A DNA stretch of 64,000 nucleotides, from the NCBI RefSeq assembly GCF_022662175.1, contig NZ_JAKMCR010000001.1, positions 1,550,001 to 1,614,000 of the forward strand, given 5' to 3'. Source of the stretch: Aestuariivivens marinum. GTDB taxonomy: Bacteria > Bacteroidota > Bacteroidia > Flavobacteriales > Flavobacteriaceae. Below the pieces are notes generated by a model. It did not search any database. It worked only from the letters and a program-made list of their open reading frames with translations, and had not been told where the DNA came from. The translations under genes were made by a program, and so were the position numbers. Below are positions 9,565 through 18,365 of this stretch, in pieces; positions within the stretch are counted from its first letter, which is position 1; each line of letters starts with the position of its first letter.

Positions 9565-10353
9565 ATGGCAGAAAGATTAATGAAAATATATAAAGAAATT
9601 AAAAAGGTTTTGTTAAGGGTCCCTCTTTTTTTTTATTACATAAAGGGTAAAAATTTTCTAAATGACCCATATTATATTGAAGGAAGAAGGCAGGATAAAA
9701 TTGAAATGTCCAAAAGACCTTTGCGCACAGATATTATTAATTTTATCCTATCCCAATTTTCGAGAGAAACCTTGTATTTAGAGATTGGTGTAAGAAATCC
9801 TAAAGAAAATTTTAATAAGATTAAGGCAGCAATTAAATATTCGGTAGATCCTGGGATTGAGTTTAAAGAAAATCCAGTAGATTTTAAATTAACAAGTGAT
9901 AATTTTTTTAAAGAATTGTATCAAAATAAGATTTTAAGTCCAGACATTAAATTCGATTTGATATTTATTGATGGTTTACACCTAGCCCATCAGGTTGATA
10001 GAGACATTGCAAATTCTATGAATTTTATTAAAGATGATGGATTTATTGTTCTTCATGACTGTAATCCTCCTACAGAGTGGCATGCTAGGTATGAATACGA
10101 TTATAAGTACACACCATCATTTTCTAATTGGAATGGTACCACTTGGAAGGCTTTTATGAAATGGCGTGCTAATTCATCTGTTTTCTCATGCTGTATAGAC
10201 ACTGATTTTGGGGTTGGAATTTTATCTAAAAAGAAAAATATAGGCCAATATCTTAATCACAATATGGAGTTTTATGAATACCCAGAATTAAATAAAAATA
10301 GGATTGAATATTTGAATCTATTAAGTTTTTCAGAATTTAAGACCCTATTTTAA
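9565..10353 (+). CDS. Class I SAM-dependent methyltransferase (Methyltransf_24-like)
   Basis: TLYLEIGVRNPKENFNKI (about residues 70-87) is a methyltransferase motif I with the Gly-rich loop modified. KFDLIFIDGLHLAHQVDRDI (about 130-149) and GFIVLHDCNPP (about 158-168) match the motif-IV and strand-5 regions typical of Methyltransf_24 proteins, often found near glycosyltransferases. Predicted role: O-methylation of a sugar in the repeat unit. ATG 9565 is used; ATG 9580 is a possible later start that loses five residues. It is followed 34 bases later by a GT2 gene. Confidence 0.75.
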   Translation: MAERLMKIYKEIKKVLLRVPLFFYYIKGKNFLNDPYYIEGRRQDKIEMSKRPLRTDIINFILSQFSRETLYLEIGVRNPKENFNKIKAAIKYSVDPGIEFKENPVDFKLTSDNFFKELYQNKILSPDIKFDLIFIDGLHLAHQVDRDIANSMNFIKDDGFIVLHDCNPPTEWHARYEYDYKYTPSFSNWNGTTWKAFMKWRANSSVFSCCIDTDFGVGILSKKKNIGQYLNHNMEFYEYPELNKNRIEYLNLLSFSEFKTLF

Positions 10354-10387
10354 TTGCATTATATTTCACTGTATTAAGATATAACTT

Positions 10388-11290
10388 ATGAATTCTCCTT
10401 TGGTTTCTATAATAATCCCTGTTTATAATCGTGAGAAGATTGTTACTGAAACACTGAATTCCATTATTGACCAGTCCTATAAGAATTGGGAATGCTTAAT
10501 TATTGATGATCGCTCAACAGATAATTCTGTTGAGGTTATTAATGCAGTAATTCATGAAGACCAACGGTTTAAACTATTTATAAGACCTGAATCAAGTTTA
10601 AAAGGGGCAAATGCTTGCCGTAATATTGGATTGATAAAAGCTACAGGAGACTATGTGATTTTTTTCGATAGCGATGATTTGATGACTCCCAATCATTTAG
10701 ATGTTAAAGTATCTGCATTGAAAATGGGTACCTTTGATTTTGTTATAACTGAGACAAGGTGTTTTAACAATGAACATTTAAACAAAGCTCGTGAAAAGCA
10801 ATACATGTTTAATTCAAATGACATTTCTGCCCTTAATTATATAACCCACAAGATTAATTGGTTAACCCGTGATGTTTGCATAAAATCTAAAGTTGCCAAA
10901 TCCATAAGGTTCAATGAGAATTTACACTCTGGCCAAGAATATAATTATTTTTGCAAACTGGTTTTAAAAACTACCCATGCAACTTTTATAAAGGAAATAG
11001 TAACCTTGGAACACTATCATGACAATTCAATAAGAGGGTTACTTAGAAAAAACAGAATAAAACAATCCCAAGGTTATTTAAGTTCCTATTGGTATACATA
11101 TTTGGAGATTAAGAACGAAGCTCCAAAAAAAGCAAAAGCTTTTTTGATTTACCGCTGTTATAGATTTTTAGGCCAGCTTTCCTCAAGGAATAGATTGTTT
11201 GAAAAAAGTATAAGAAAAGCCATTTTAAAAGAATTTGGTGCGAAAGGATTGTACTATATATTTCGATTGACTTTAAAAAGAATTGTATGA
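10388..11290 (+). CDS. Glycosyltransferase family 2
   Basis: GT-A fold sugar transferase. N-terminal strand PLVSIIIPVYNREKIV, nucleotide motif DDRSTDNSV (about residues 40-48) and the segment IFFDSDDLMTPNHL (about 93-106) with the DxD metal site. GANACRNIGLIKATGDYV is the usual helix before that site. 300 residues. The stop overlaps the next start (ATGA), so it is translationally coupled to the TOD1/MUCI70-like gene. Confidence 0.87.
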   Translation: MNSPLVSIIIPVYNREKIVTETLNSIIDQSYKNWECLIIDDRSTDNSVEVINAVIHEDQRFKLFIRPESSLKGANACRNIGLIKATGDYVIFFDSDDLMTPNHLDVKVSALKMGTFDFVITETRCFNNEHLNKAREKQYMFNSNDISALNYITHKINWLTRDVCIKSKVAKSIRFNENLHSGQEYNYFCKLVLKTTHATFIKEIVTLEHYHDNSIRGLLRKNRIKQSQGYLSSYWYTYLEIKNEAPKKAKAFLIYRCYRFLGQLSSRNRLFEKSIRKAILKEFGAKGLYYIFRLTLKRIV

Positions 11291-12042
11291 AAATAGCCGT
11301 TTACACTGGCCTATTTGGAGATAAGGATGCACTGCAGCCTCCATTGAATTATAGTGATGATAGCAACGTAAGTTTTTATTTATTTACCGATACCGTTAAA
11401 AGTATATGGCCATATACAACCGTACTAAAGCCCCAATTGTTTAACGATGTATCCAAAAATGCATTTTATTATAAAATAATGGGGGATGCTATTTTAAAGA
11501 ACTACGACGTTTTAATATGGCACGATGCAAATATTCAATTAGTTTTTGATAAACTTCCTGATTTGATTGATTTAGGAAAAAAATCTTTTTTGACCATGTT
11601 TATGCATCCAAATCGTGATGATTTTTATAGTGAAGCAATGAGTAGTATTAGGATCGGCAAGGATTTCTCATTACGGATTTTAAGACAAGCTATATATTAT
11701 TTTATTAATGGCATGCCAGCTCACGCAGGCATGTATGCTACAGGCATTATGGTTAAAAACCTAAATATTGATTCTGGAAATTTTTATCCGTTTTGGTGGG
11801 AACAAACCTTAAAGTATAGCCGCAGGGATCAATTGTCAATTGTTTTCACCATCTATAAAACCAAGCAAAAAATAAATGTGATAAAAGGTAATGTTTTTAG
11901 TAATGAATTTTCTAAATACCATCTTCATAGATACGATCACTATCTTGAAAAAAAGTCCATTATGCAATATAATTATTGGTTTTTAAAAGATTTTTCTTTT
12001 TTAATGGTAAAATTTTTAAGAAAACTTAAGAAGTTAATATAA
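11287..12042 (+). CDS. TOD1/MUCI70-like (DUF616) glycosyltransferase-like protein
   Basis: Resembles the TOD1/MUCI70 family, known from plant pectin and mucilage synthesis and found as short proteins in bacterial polysaccharide loci. Family-like features are the start MKIAVYTGLFGDKDAL, the acceptor-side strand LIWHDANIQL (about residues 77-86) and the segments MHPNRDDFYSEA and YATGIMVKN. WWEQTLKYSRRDQLS (about 178-192) resembles the conserved acidic/RDQ segment. 251 residues, no membrane segment. The assignment is by recognition of pattern only, and the sugar is unknown. Confidence 0.7.
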   Translation: MKIAVYTGLFGDKDALQPPLNYSDDSNVSFYLFTDTVKSIWPYTTVLKPQLFNDVSKNAFYYKIMGDAILKNYDVLIWHDANIQLVFDKLPDLIDLGKKSFLTMFMHPNRDDFYSEAMSSIRIGKDFSLRILRQAIYYFINGMPAHAGMYATGIMVKNLNIDSGNFYPFWWEQTLKYSRRDQLSIVFTIYKTKQKINVIKGNVFSNEFSKYHLHRYDHYLEKKSIMQYNYWFLKDFSFLMVKFLRKLKKLI

Positions 12043-12085
12043 TGTCCAATAGGAATTAGTTAAGTTAACGAAAAAATAGAAAAAC

Positions 12086-12952
12086 ATGCAGCCACTAGTT
12101 TCCATTTGCATCCCCACCTATAACGGTGCTAAATACATTGCAGAAGCAATGACCTCTGCAATAGCCCAAACCTATGCTAATTTAGAGATTATAGTGTCTG
12201 ACGATGCTTCTGTTGACAATACGCTGGAAATAGTACAATCTTTTCAAGTGAATACAAGCGTTCTATTGTATGTTTATCAACACCAGCCACAAGGCATTGG
12301 TGCCAATTGGAATTATTGTGTTAAACAAGCTAAGGGCGAATACATTAAATTTTTGTTACAAGACGACATCCTAGAACCCGATTGTATAGCACGGATGGTG
12401 GACATGGCTCAAAAACATCCTAATATTGGCCTAGTGTATTGTAAGCGGCAGTTTTTATTCGACACCTTAACGCCCAAAATTCAAGATTTTATTGGCTTTT
12501 ATGGTGATTTGCATAGCTATTGGCAAGATGTTTTGGTTATGGAAGGGGTAATAAACAGCAGGGTTTATTTAAAAGATCGTCAATTTTTAAATAGCCCTAA
12601 AAACAAAATAGGTGAGCCCACTGCCGTCCTTCTAAAGCGTGAGTGTTTTGATACTATAGGTTGGTTTCGTGAAGATTTACAACAAGTATTGGATTATGAG
12701 TATTGGTACCGGGTTATGGTACGCTACGATGTGGGGTTTATTAATGACACATTGGTTGGTTTTAGATTGCATGATGCCCAAGCCAGTTCCCTAAATAAAA
12801 ATAATGGACTTCAAGAACAACATTTATTATTTACGAGTTATTATAAGCATCTATTTTGGCATTTGCACTCTAAAAACCAATGGAAATTGCTTAAATTGTA
12901 CCATCCCGTGTTTAAAACCATGGTTAGATTAAAGCATTTTTTGAAAGGATGA
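12086..12952 (+). CDS. Glycosyltransferase family 2
   Basis: GT-A fold transferase. PLVSICIPTYNGAKYI at the N-terminus, DDASVDNTL (about residues 39-47) for nucleotide binding, and LLQDDILEPDCIARMV (about 92-107) with the acidic metal site. YEYWYRVMVRYDVGF (about residues 209-223) gives the catalytic base region. 288 residues, single domain. It begins 43 bases after the TOD1-like gene and is followed by a repeat-bearing gap (12953-13057). Confidence 0.87.
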   Translation: MQPLVSICIPTYNGAKYIAEAMTSAIAQTYANLEIIVSDDASVDNTLEIVQSFQVNTSVLLYVYQHQPQGIGANWNYCVKQAKGEYIKFLLQDDILEPDCIARMVDMAQKHPNIGLVYCKRQFLFDTLTPKIQDFIGFYGDLHSYWQDVLVMEGVINSRVYLKDRQFLNSPKNKIGEPTAVLLKRECFDTIGWFREDLQQVLDYEYWYRVMVRYDVGFINDTLVGFRLHDAQASSLNKNNGLQEQHLLFTSYYKHLFWHLHSKNQWKLLKLYHPVFKTMVRLKHFLKG

Positions 12953-12973
12953 TCCTTGACTATTTAATATTTA

Positions 12974-13009
12974 AGATTCTTCCCCCGATACATCGGGGTC
13001 TGAATGACA
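12974..13009 (+). repeat. Dispersed palindromic repeat, GATTCTT/GAATGACA family
   Basis: Flanks AGATTCTT and TGAATGACA surround a perfect palindrome, CCCCGAT (12983-12989), AC, ATCGGGG (12992-12998). The same flanks with a different palindrome occur at 22657-22696 and, on the opposite strand, at 20969-21007. It lies between two GT2 genes. This family of short intergenic repeats is common in Flavobacteriaceae from what I recall. Confidence 0.7.
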
Positions 13010-13057
13010 AGCACATTCTCAAGTTAAAAACATTGGTAAACTTAAAACAATTTTTTA

Positions 13058-13984
13058 ATGTCTAACCAACTGCCCCTAGTATCGATAATATTACCTGTTT
13101 ATAATGGGGAACGTACCTTAAGGGCTACTTTAGAAAGTTTACTTAGGCAAACCTATAGCCATTTTGAATTGTTGATTGGTATTGATGGTACACATGATGG
13201 TTCTCAAGCTATTGCTGAAGATTTTAAGGATGCCAGAATTAAAATCATACAGCACCCACAAAATTTAGGATTGGCACATAATCTAAATGCACTTATACAA
13301 GCCAGTGCACCGCAGTCCGAATTTTTAGCCATGGCCGAACAGGACGATATCTATGTGCCAGAGCGGCTGCAATGGCAAATAGAGGTCCTGCAAGACTATC
13401 CCGAAGTAGGTTTGGTATCCGGAATCGCTGAGTTTGTTAGTGAAACCAGACGCGATTTGTTTCCAGGATTATTGGCTCATGGAAAGCAATTCCCTCAAGG
13501 GGATGCCTTGTTTAAGTATTTATACGAAAACCAACTAAAGGTTGTGAACACTTGTATGATGCTTAGAAAAAATACCCATTTAAAAAATAATTTGGCCTTT
13601 AAAAATACCTATGGTAATTTTAATGTAGATTGGGATTATGTGTTGCGCTTTGCTTTGGTATCCCAGGTATATGGTATCCCCAAAGTGTTGGTACATATGG
13701 ATCGCACGACGCAAAGACAATCGGTTACCACAAATACATGGGGACAGTTAAAAGCCTCTAGGCAATTGTTAAAAGACTTTAAAAAGGAGTTTCCAGAATT
13801 AGTTAACAGGAAGTTATACTTTAAAGCATTAAAAACACATCGAAAAATTGAGTTGGGAAATCGCCGTAAATTAGGAACTCTTTTGTTCGGTATCTGGCAT
13901 GCTTTATGCTATCTCGATGACTATTTTTTAAGATATATTTTAAAACGTAAAAGAAAGCATTTAAAATTAAAAAAATCACAGTGA
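13058..13984 (+). CDS. Glycosyltransferase family 2
   Basis: GT-A fold transferase. N-terminal strand LPLVSIILPVYNGERTL, nucleotide site GIDGTHDGSQ (about residues 41-50) where the usual DD is replaced by IDG, and EQDDIYVPERLQWQIE (about 93-108) as metal site. NVDWDYVLRFALVSQ (about 191-205) provides the acidic catalytic segment. 308 residues with a very basic C-terminus. The gene overlaps the following FkbM gene by 4 bases. Confidence 0.87.
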   Translation: MSNQLPLVSIILPVYNGERTLRATLESLLRQTYSHFELLIGIDGTHDGSQAIAEDFKDARIKIIQHPQNLGLAHNLNALIQASAPQSEFLAMAEQDDIYVPERLQWQIEVLQDYPEVGLVSGIAEFVSETRRDLFPGLLAHGKQFPQGDALFKYLYENQLKVVNTCMMLRKNTHLKNNLAFKNTYGNFNVDWDYVLRFALVSQVYGIPKVLVHMDRTTQRQSVTTNTWGQLKASRQLLKDFKKEFPELVNRKLYFKALKTHRKIELGNRRKLGTLLFGIWHALCYLDDYFLRYILKRKRKHLKLKKSQ

Positions 13985-14829
13985 AAAGTTATTCTAATCT
14001 AAACATAAATCAGAAAAAGTTATTTTGGAAGGAAAATCCTTTACACGGAGAAATTGACATTAATATTGATGGTATTGTAAATTTTAAAATGTATAATGAA
14101 AATGACGATACAGTTGTAAAGGAATTGTATTGGACTGGATTTAAAGGTTGGGAATATACAAGTTTGATGTTGTGGAATGATCTTTTAAAAGTTAACAATA
14201 AAGGTATTGTTTACGATGTGGGAGCCTACACAGGGATATATTCTTTAATAGCTGCAAAAATTTCTGAAAACAACAAAGTCTTTGCATTCGATATACAGGA
14301 GAACACTTTAGAAAGGCTAAAAAAGAATTGTGAGTTAAATAAGCTAAAAAACATTAACTTGGTTAGAGCCGCGTGTACCAATTTCAATGGTATAGTCGAT
14401 TTTTACTTTTATAAAGAACAAGGAATAATTAGTTCTGTAGCTAGTTTAATCCCAAAAAAAATGAATGACCACAAAGATGAAGTAAATGCAATAAAACTTG
14501 ATGGTTTTCACTCAAGAACAATTGATAAAAACCCCGTTAGCCTTGTAAAAATAGATGTTGAAGACGCAGAGCAAGACACTTTGAGAGGCATGCTAGACAT
14601 TTTAGAGCATGACAGACCTGATGTCCTAGTTGAAATTAACAACATAAAGAACCTAAGTAAAGTTAAGAGGTTATTTCCAAGGTATTATAACATCTATGAT
14701 ATTGACGAAAACAATTATTCAATTAATCGGTTAATGTGGTTTTCAAAACCCAGTGAGTTTCGAAATTATTTATTTACAACTAAAGACAAAAAAGAAATTA
14801 AAGAACTGTTCTCAGGTCTTGTTGTATAA
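13981..14829 (+). CDS. FkbM-family SAM-dependent methyltransferase
   Basis: FkbM-type O-methyltransferase. Motif I is GIVYDVGAYTGIYSLIAA (about residues 75-92), followed by KVFAFDIQENTLERLKKN, in which the Asp would bind the SAM ribose. VSLVKIDVEDAEQDTLRGM (about 187-205) is the FkbM hallmark (usually KIDVEGAE; here Asp replaces the Gly) and PDVLVEIN closes the fold. It starts at GTG 13981 overlapping the previous stop (GTGA); no nearby ATG fits. Probably methylates a sugar hydroxyl. Confidence 0.83.
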   Translation: MKSYSNLNINQKKLFWKENPLHGEIDINIDGIVNFKMYNENDDTVVKELYWTGFKGWEYTSLMLWNDLLKVNNKGIVYDVGAYTGIYSLIAAKISENNKVFAFDIQENTLERLKKNCELNKLKNINLVRAACTNFNGIVDFYFYKEQGIISSVASLIPKKMNDHKDEVNAIKLDGFHSRTIDKNPVSLVKIDVEDAEQDTLRGMLDILEHDRPDVLVEINNIKNLSKVKRLFPRYYNIYDIDENNYSINRLMWFSKPSEFRNYLFTTKDKKEIKELFSGLVV

Positions 14830-14838
14830 AGCAAAACT

Positions 14839-15633
14839 ATGTTAAACATGCAAGTATGTATAATTTCAGGTAGGTACCCTGCCACCACATTTAGTTCTGC
14901 GATAAACCATAAAGTTTATGCAGACTTATTTGGTTATACCTACATTCACTGCAATTACCCAACTAAAACAAGAAACCCCTACTTTAATAAAATTAATTAC
15001 ATCTTACAATATATAGACCTTTACGACTATATGGTTTGGATTGACGACGATGCTTTCTTTGTCGATTTCAACAAAGATATCATGCTTTTTGCTCCACAAG
15101 AAAACCACTTTATTTCCCTATGTAAAAGTCCATCGTTCAAAACATTAAAAACCTATTTGAGTTCCGGGCAATTCATTTTAAAGTGCAACACTATTTCAAA
15201 ACAATTCTTGTCGGAAGCTTTAAGTTTGGATTTAGGCCTTGTAAAATCATGGTGGCGTAAAGAATTGGGCTATTTTACCAACGGGGATCAAGACGCTATA
15301 ATTTACTTATTACATGAAAGGCAAGTCTACAAAAACCGTTATATGTTGCATGATTATAAAGCATTTAATAGTAGGTGTGAAAATCTTTTTGAAAAAGACA
15401 TCCATAAACCATTTATAATCCATTTCACAGGTAGAGGCCCCACTAAACAAAAAAATCTTCTTAATACACAAAAAAGACTGAATTTACATGCTTCATTAGT
15501 TCCAAATTCTATTTTAAAAGAGTATGGAATTGATATAAAGGAAATATACGATTACAAAAATGATAAAGTTAGTTTTAGATTAATATTAGCAAAAGTTAAG
15601 AAAAGATTGAAAAAATGGTTAAAACCTTTATAA
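14839..15633 (+). CDS. GT34-like (galactosyl transferase GMA12/MNN10-type) glycosyltransferase
   Basis: The segment YDYMVWIDDDAFFVDF (about residues 62-77) carries a DDD metal site in the position of the DxD motif of GMA12/MNN10 transferases. SSGQFILKCN (about 111-120) and TNGDQDAIIYLLHE (about 153-166, the usual NDQ-type segment) match the same family, and FIIHFTGRGPTKQ gives a final conserved His/Gly segment. 264 residues, no membrane anchor. Its end overlaps the next gene by 19 bases. Donor unknown; the family uses UDP- or GDP-sugars. Confidence 0.72.
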   Translation: MLNMQVCIISGRYPATTFSSAINHKVYADLFGYTYIHCNYPTKTRNPYFNKINYILQYIDLYDYMVWIDDDAFFVDFNKDIMLFAPQENHFISLCKSPSFKTLKTYLSSGQFILKCNTISKQFLSEALSLDLGLVKSWWRKELGYFTNGDQDAIIYLLHERQVYKNRYMLHDYKAFNSRCENLFEKDIHKPFIIHFTGRGPTKQKNLLNTQKRLNLHASLVPNSILKEYGIDIKEIYDYKNDKVSFRLILAKVKKRLKKWLKPL

Positions 15634-16502
15634 ATTATCCTAGTTATTCTTTACCACAGGAGTTAATGCAAATCTTGAAGAAGTATTCGTATATATTCAA
15701 TCCTAGCCTAATTCTACATAATGGTGTTGGGTATTTAAGTATAAGGGTATATGAAGATAAATCTGAAACCATTTTAGGGCTTATTTTTGTTTGGGATGAT
15801 GCTGGGAATATTGAGCAGCTAAACTTGTCTAGATATTTTGAAGATAATGAAGGAATACATAAAGTTGCGGATCCGAAATTATTCATAATGAATAATAAAG
15901 TTTATGGGACGTTTAATACAGGTGATGCTATTAAAGACTTTAATCATCTGGTGCTATTTCAATTAGAGAAAAGTAGAATTTTTGATTATAAATTTTGTGG
16001 TTATAATGAACGCTATAGAACAGAAAAGAATTGGGCGTTTTTTATTGATGAAGAAGAATTATATGCGCTATATAATTTAAGCCCTCTAACTATTTTAAAA
16101 GCAATTAAAACTGATGAGAACTATATAGAGTTTGAAAAGTGTTTTTATGATAAAACCCAAAGTTTAAAGAATTATTCAATAGGCACTCAATTGGTAAAGG
16201 TTAAAGGCAAGTTTTGTTTTATAGCTCACAAAAAACTTTATAGAAAAAGGAAAAGGCTTTATTTAGGACGCATCTGTATTTTGTTTTTAAAAGACTCGCC
16301 TAAGATAGCCGTTAAGAAATCTTTTTTAATTCATTCATGGAAATCTTTATTTGGAAGTAAGTTTAAGTTTAATAAAAATTTAATCTCTTGTAGTTACTTT
16401 TCTGGATTATCCTTAGATAGAGAAAATATTATTGTTGGTTATGGAATAAATGATGTTGATTGGAATATAGTAACTTTAAAGCAAAAAGAGTTATGGCTTT
16501 AA
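15615..16502 (+). CDS. Five-bladed beta-propeller protein resembling GH130/GT108-type glycoside phosphorylase or mannosyltransferase
   Basis: I do not recognise a specific gene. The pattern of short repeated segments (FNPSLILHNGVGYLSIRV, VADPKLFIMNNKVYGTFN, EKNWAFFIDEEELYALYN, GTQLVKVKGKFCFIAHKK, ENIIVGYGINDVDWNIV) is that of five-bladed propellers such as GH43/GH130. The EKNW-x-F segment (about residues 138-143) and the DP-x-L-F segment are shared with GH130-like and GT108-like proteins. No signal peptide, so it acts in the cytoplasm, where a transferase or phosphorylase fits better than a secreted hydrolase. Very AT-rich. The start lies inside the previous gene. Confidence 0.55.
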   Translation: MVKTFINYPSYSLPQELMQILKKYSYIFNPSLILHNGVGYLSIRVYEDKSETILGLIFVWDDAGNIEQLNLSRYFEDNEGIHKVADPKLFIMNNKVYGTFNTGDAIKDFNHLVLFQLEKSRIFDYKFCGYNERYRTEKNWAFFIDEEELYALYNLSPLTILKAIKTDENYIEFEKCFYDKTQSLKNYSIGTQLVKVKGKFCFIAHKKLYRKRKRLYLGRICILFLKDSPKIAVKKSFLIHSWKSLFGSKFKFNKNLISCSYFSGLSLDRENIIVGYGINDVDWNIVTLKQKELWL

Positions 16503-17329
16503 GGACTTATTATTGGGATCAAAGAAATGTGTCACTTTTTAAATATTATAGGCATAAATTTAGAAATCCTAAACATTTGGTTTTTAAAAAGGGTAATGCA
16601 GGTGATATCTTTAATATCGATTTAATAAAATATTTGTACAATGAGTCGGCAATTAATATAAAAAATAAAGGTAATCGATTATTGTTGGTAGGGTCAATAA
16701 TTAGTAAGATTAAAGAGGGAGATATAATAAATGGTGTTGGATGGAAAGGGAATGATATTCATGAAGATAGAGATTTAATCAAATCTTTAAAAGTTTATGG
16801 AGTCAGAGGGCCTTTGACAAGGTCATTGTTTGAGAAGTATGGTACGGACTTATCTAATTTAAAATTCGAATATGACCCTGGTCTATTAATAAAGGAGGTA
16901 TATAATCTAAACTTAAGCAGAAGCTCTGAAAGTCAAGTTATTTTTATTCCACATTTCATGGATACAAATGTTTATAATGGAAAATACCCTTCGGGGATAA
17001 AAGTTATAAATGTTGATAATAGCCCAAAGAAAATTGCAAAAGAGATATTAAAATCTAAGCATGTTTATGCCTCATCTTTACATGGTATAATATTTAGTCA
17101 TGCATTAAATAAACCATGTACATTTGTGAGACCTCAATCCAAGGAACCAATGTTTAAGTATCGTGATTATTTCTTGTCGATTGATAAAGAATTGCCAGAA
17201 CCGGTCAGAGATATTTATTCTGTTAATTATATTTTAAATAAGGCTACTACCCTTGAGAGAGAGATTGGTTTGAAAGATTTTTATTTTCCGGAAAAGGATA
17301 ATTTAAAAAAGTTGGGGGTGATTTATTAG
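16493..17329 (+). CDS. Polysaccharide pyruvyl transferase family protein
   Basis: Transfers a pyruvate ketal from phosphoenolpyruvate, or in some members other groups, onto a sugar. Family features are the N-terminal GNAGDIFNIDLIKYL, LLVGSIISKIKEGDIINGVG, VYGVRGPLTRSLFEKYG, the Asp/Pro pair in EYDPGLLIK and the C-terminal ASSLHGIIFSHALNKP, which holds the conserved Ser-x-x-His-Gly. I use ATG 16493, inside the end of the propeller gene; the open frame extends back to TTG 16460. A pyruvyl group would add negative charge to the glycan. Very AT-rich like its neighbours. Confidence 0.82.
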   Translation: MALRTYYWDQRNVSLFKYYRHKFRNPKHLVFKKGNAGDIFNIDLIKYLYNESAINIKNKGNRLLLVGSIISKIKEGDIINGVGWKGNDIHEDRDLIKSLKVYGVRGPLTRSLFEKYGTDLSNLKFEYDPGLLIKEVYNLNLSRSSESQVIFIPHFMDTNVYNGKYPSGIKVINVDNSPKKIAKEILKSKHVYASSLHGIIFSHALNKPCTFVRPQSKEPMFKYRDYFLSIDKELPEPVRDIYSVNYILNKATTLEREIGLKDFYFPEKDNLKKLGVIY

Positions 17330-17339
17330 ATAATTCATT

Positions 17340-18365
17340 ATGAGAATATATATATTATCCAAAGAATGGGCAAGACATGGTAATAATTCGGGTTATCAGC
17401 GTATTGTAAACTATCTTACCATAGCATTTAAATATCCTAAAAGTTTAAAAATACCTTTTAAATTAGCGTCGTACCTAAAAAGGAAAACCCGTGTTTTAAA
17501 CTATAGAAGTGAAACCATTTCTAAGGAGTTGTTTATTCTTTTTAAGGTTTTTAAGTCAAAACAGGTCCATATCTTATATGGGGATATGGATTTTTATTTT
17601 CTACATTATTTAAAAAGGTTTCCTTTTAACCTAAGGAAGAATACCTTAGTAGCAACATTTCACCACCCACCTTATGAATTAGAAAAACGATTGCATTATA
17701 ATAGGAAAAAGGTGCTTGGAACCTTAGATAAAATCATTGTAATGGGGCCAAATCAAATTTCTTTTTTTAAGAAGTATTCAAATGCGGATATTAAGTTTAT
17801 ACCGCATGGAATTAATACCGAAATTACGAATAACTTAAAGCCTATTGAAAGAAAAAATCAATTATTATTAGTGGGTACGTCCCATAGAGACCACCAAAGG
17901 AATAGTGACATCATGAAAGCACTGGCAAACGATTTAGATGTTAGTTTTGTAGTCATCATGTTTATGGAACATGCCAAGTTATATAAGGATTTACCTAACG
18001 TAACATGTTTAACCCATAATGTATTGGATAATGAATTATACAATTATTATGCATCTTCAAAAGGGCTTTTAATGTCCTTGAAAGATTGTACGGCATCCAA
18101 TGCCATTCTAGAAGCAATGGTGTATAAATGTCCATTAATCATAAATAATGTTGGTGCCGTAAAGGATTACCTTCCTGAAGGGTCTGGTGTTCCTGTTTTT
18201 GAAACCGATGATATACAAGGAACTCTAGATTATATTAAGAAGTTATTGAATGATGATAACTACATCAACGAGATGGTTGCAAACCAGCAAAGGTTAGTGG
18301 AAAATTACAATTGGACAAAAATTGCCAAAGAAACAGAAGACTTTATCTATTCCAAAAAGAATTAA
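17340..18365 (+). CDS. Glycosyltransferase family 4 (GT-B fold)
   Basis: GT-B transferase with N-terminal acceptor domain (VATFHHPPYELE, IIVMGPNQISFFKK) and donor domain (LLLVGTSHRDHQRN, about residues 179-192). The catalytic EX7E-like region is in LKDCTASNAILEAMVYKCPLI (about 240-260), followed by NNVGAVKDYLPEGSGV. 341 residues, shorter than most GT4 proteins. The last codon is followed at once by the next gene. Probably adds a hexose or deoxysugar. Confidence 0.85.
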   Translation: MRIYILSKEWARHGNNSGYQRIVNYLTIAFKYPKSLKIPFKLASYLKRKTRVLNYRSETISKELFILFKVFKSKQVHILYGDMDFYFLHYLKRFPFNLRKNTLVATFHHPPYELEKRLHYNRKKVLGTLDKIIVMGPNQISFFKKYSNADIKFIPHGINTEITNNLKPIERKNQLLLVGTSHRDHQRNSDIMKALANDLDVSFVVIMFMEHAKLYKDLPNVTCLTHNVLDNELYNYYASSKGLLMSLKDCTASNAILEAMVYKCPLIINNVGAVKDYLPEGSGVPVFETDDIQGTLDYIKKLLNDDNYINEMVANQQRLVENYNWTKIAKETEDFIYSKKN

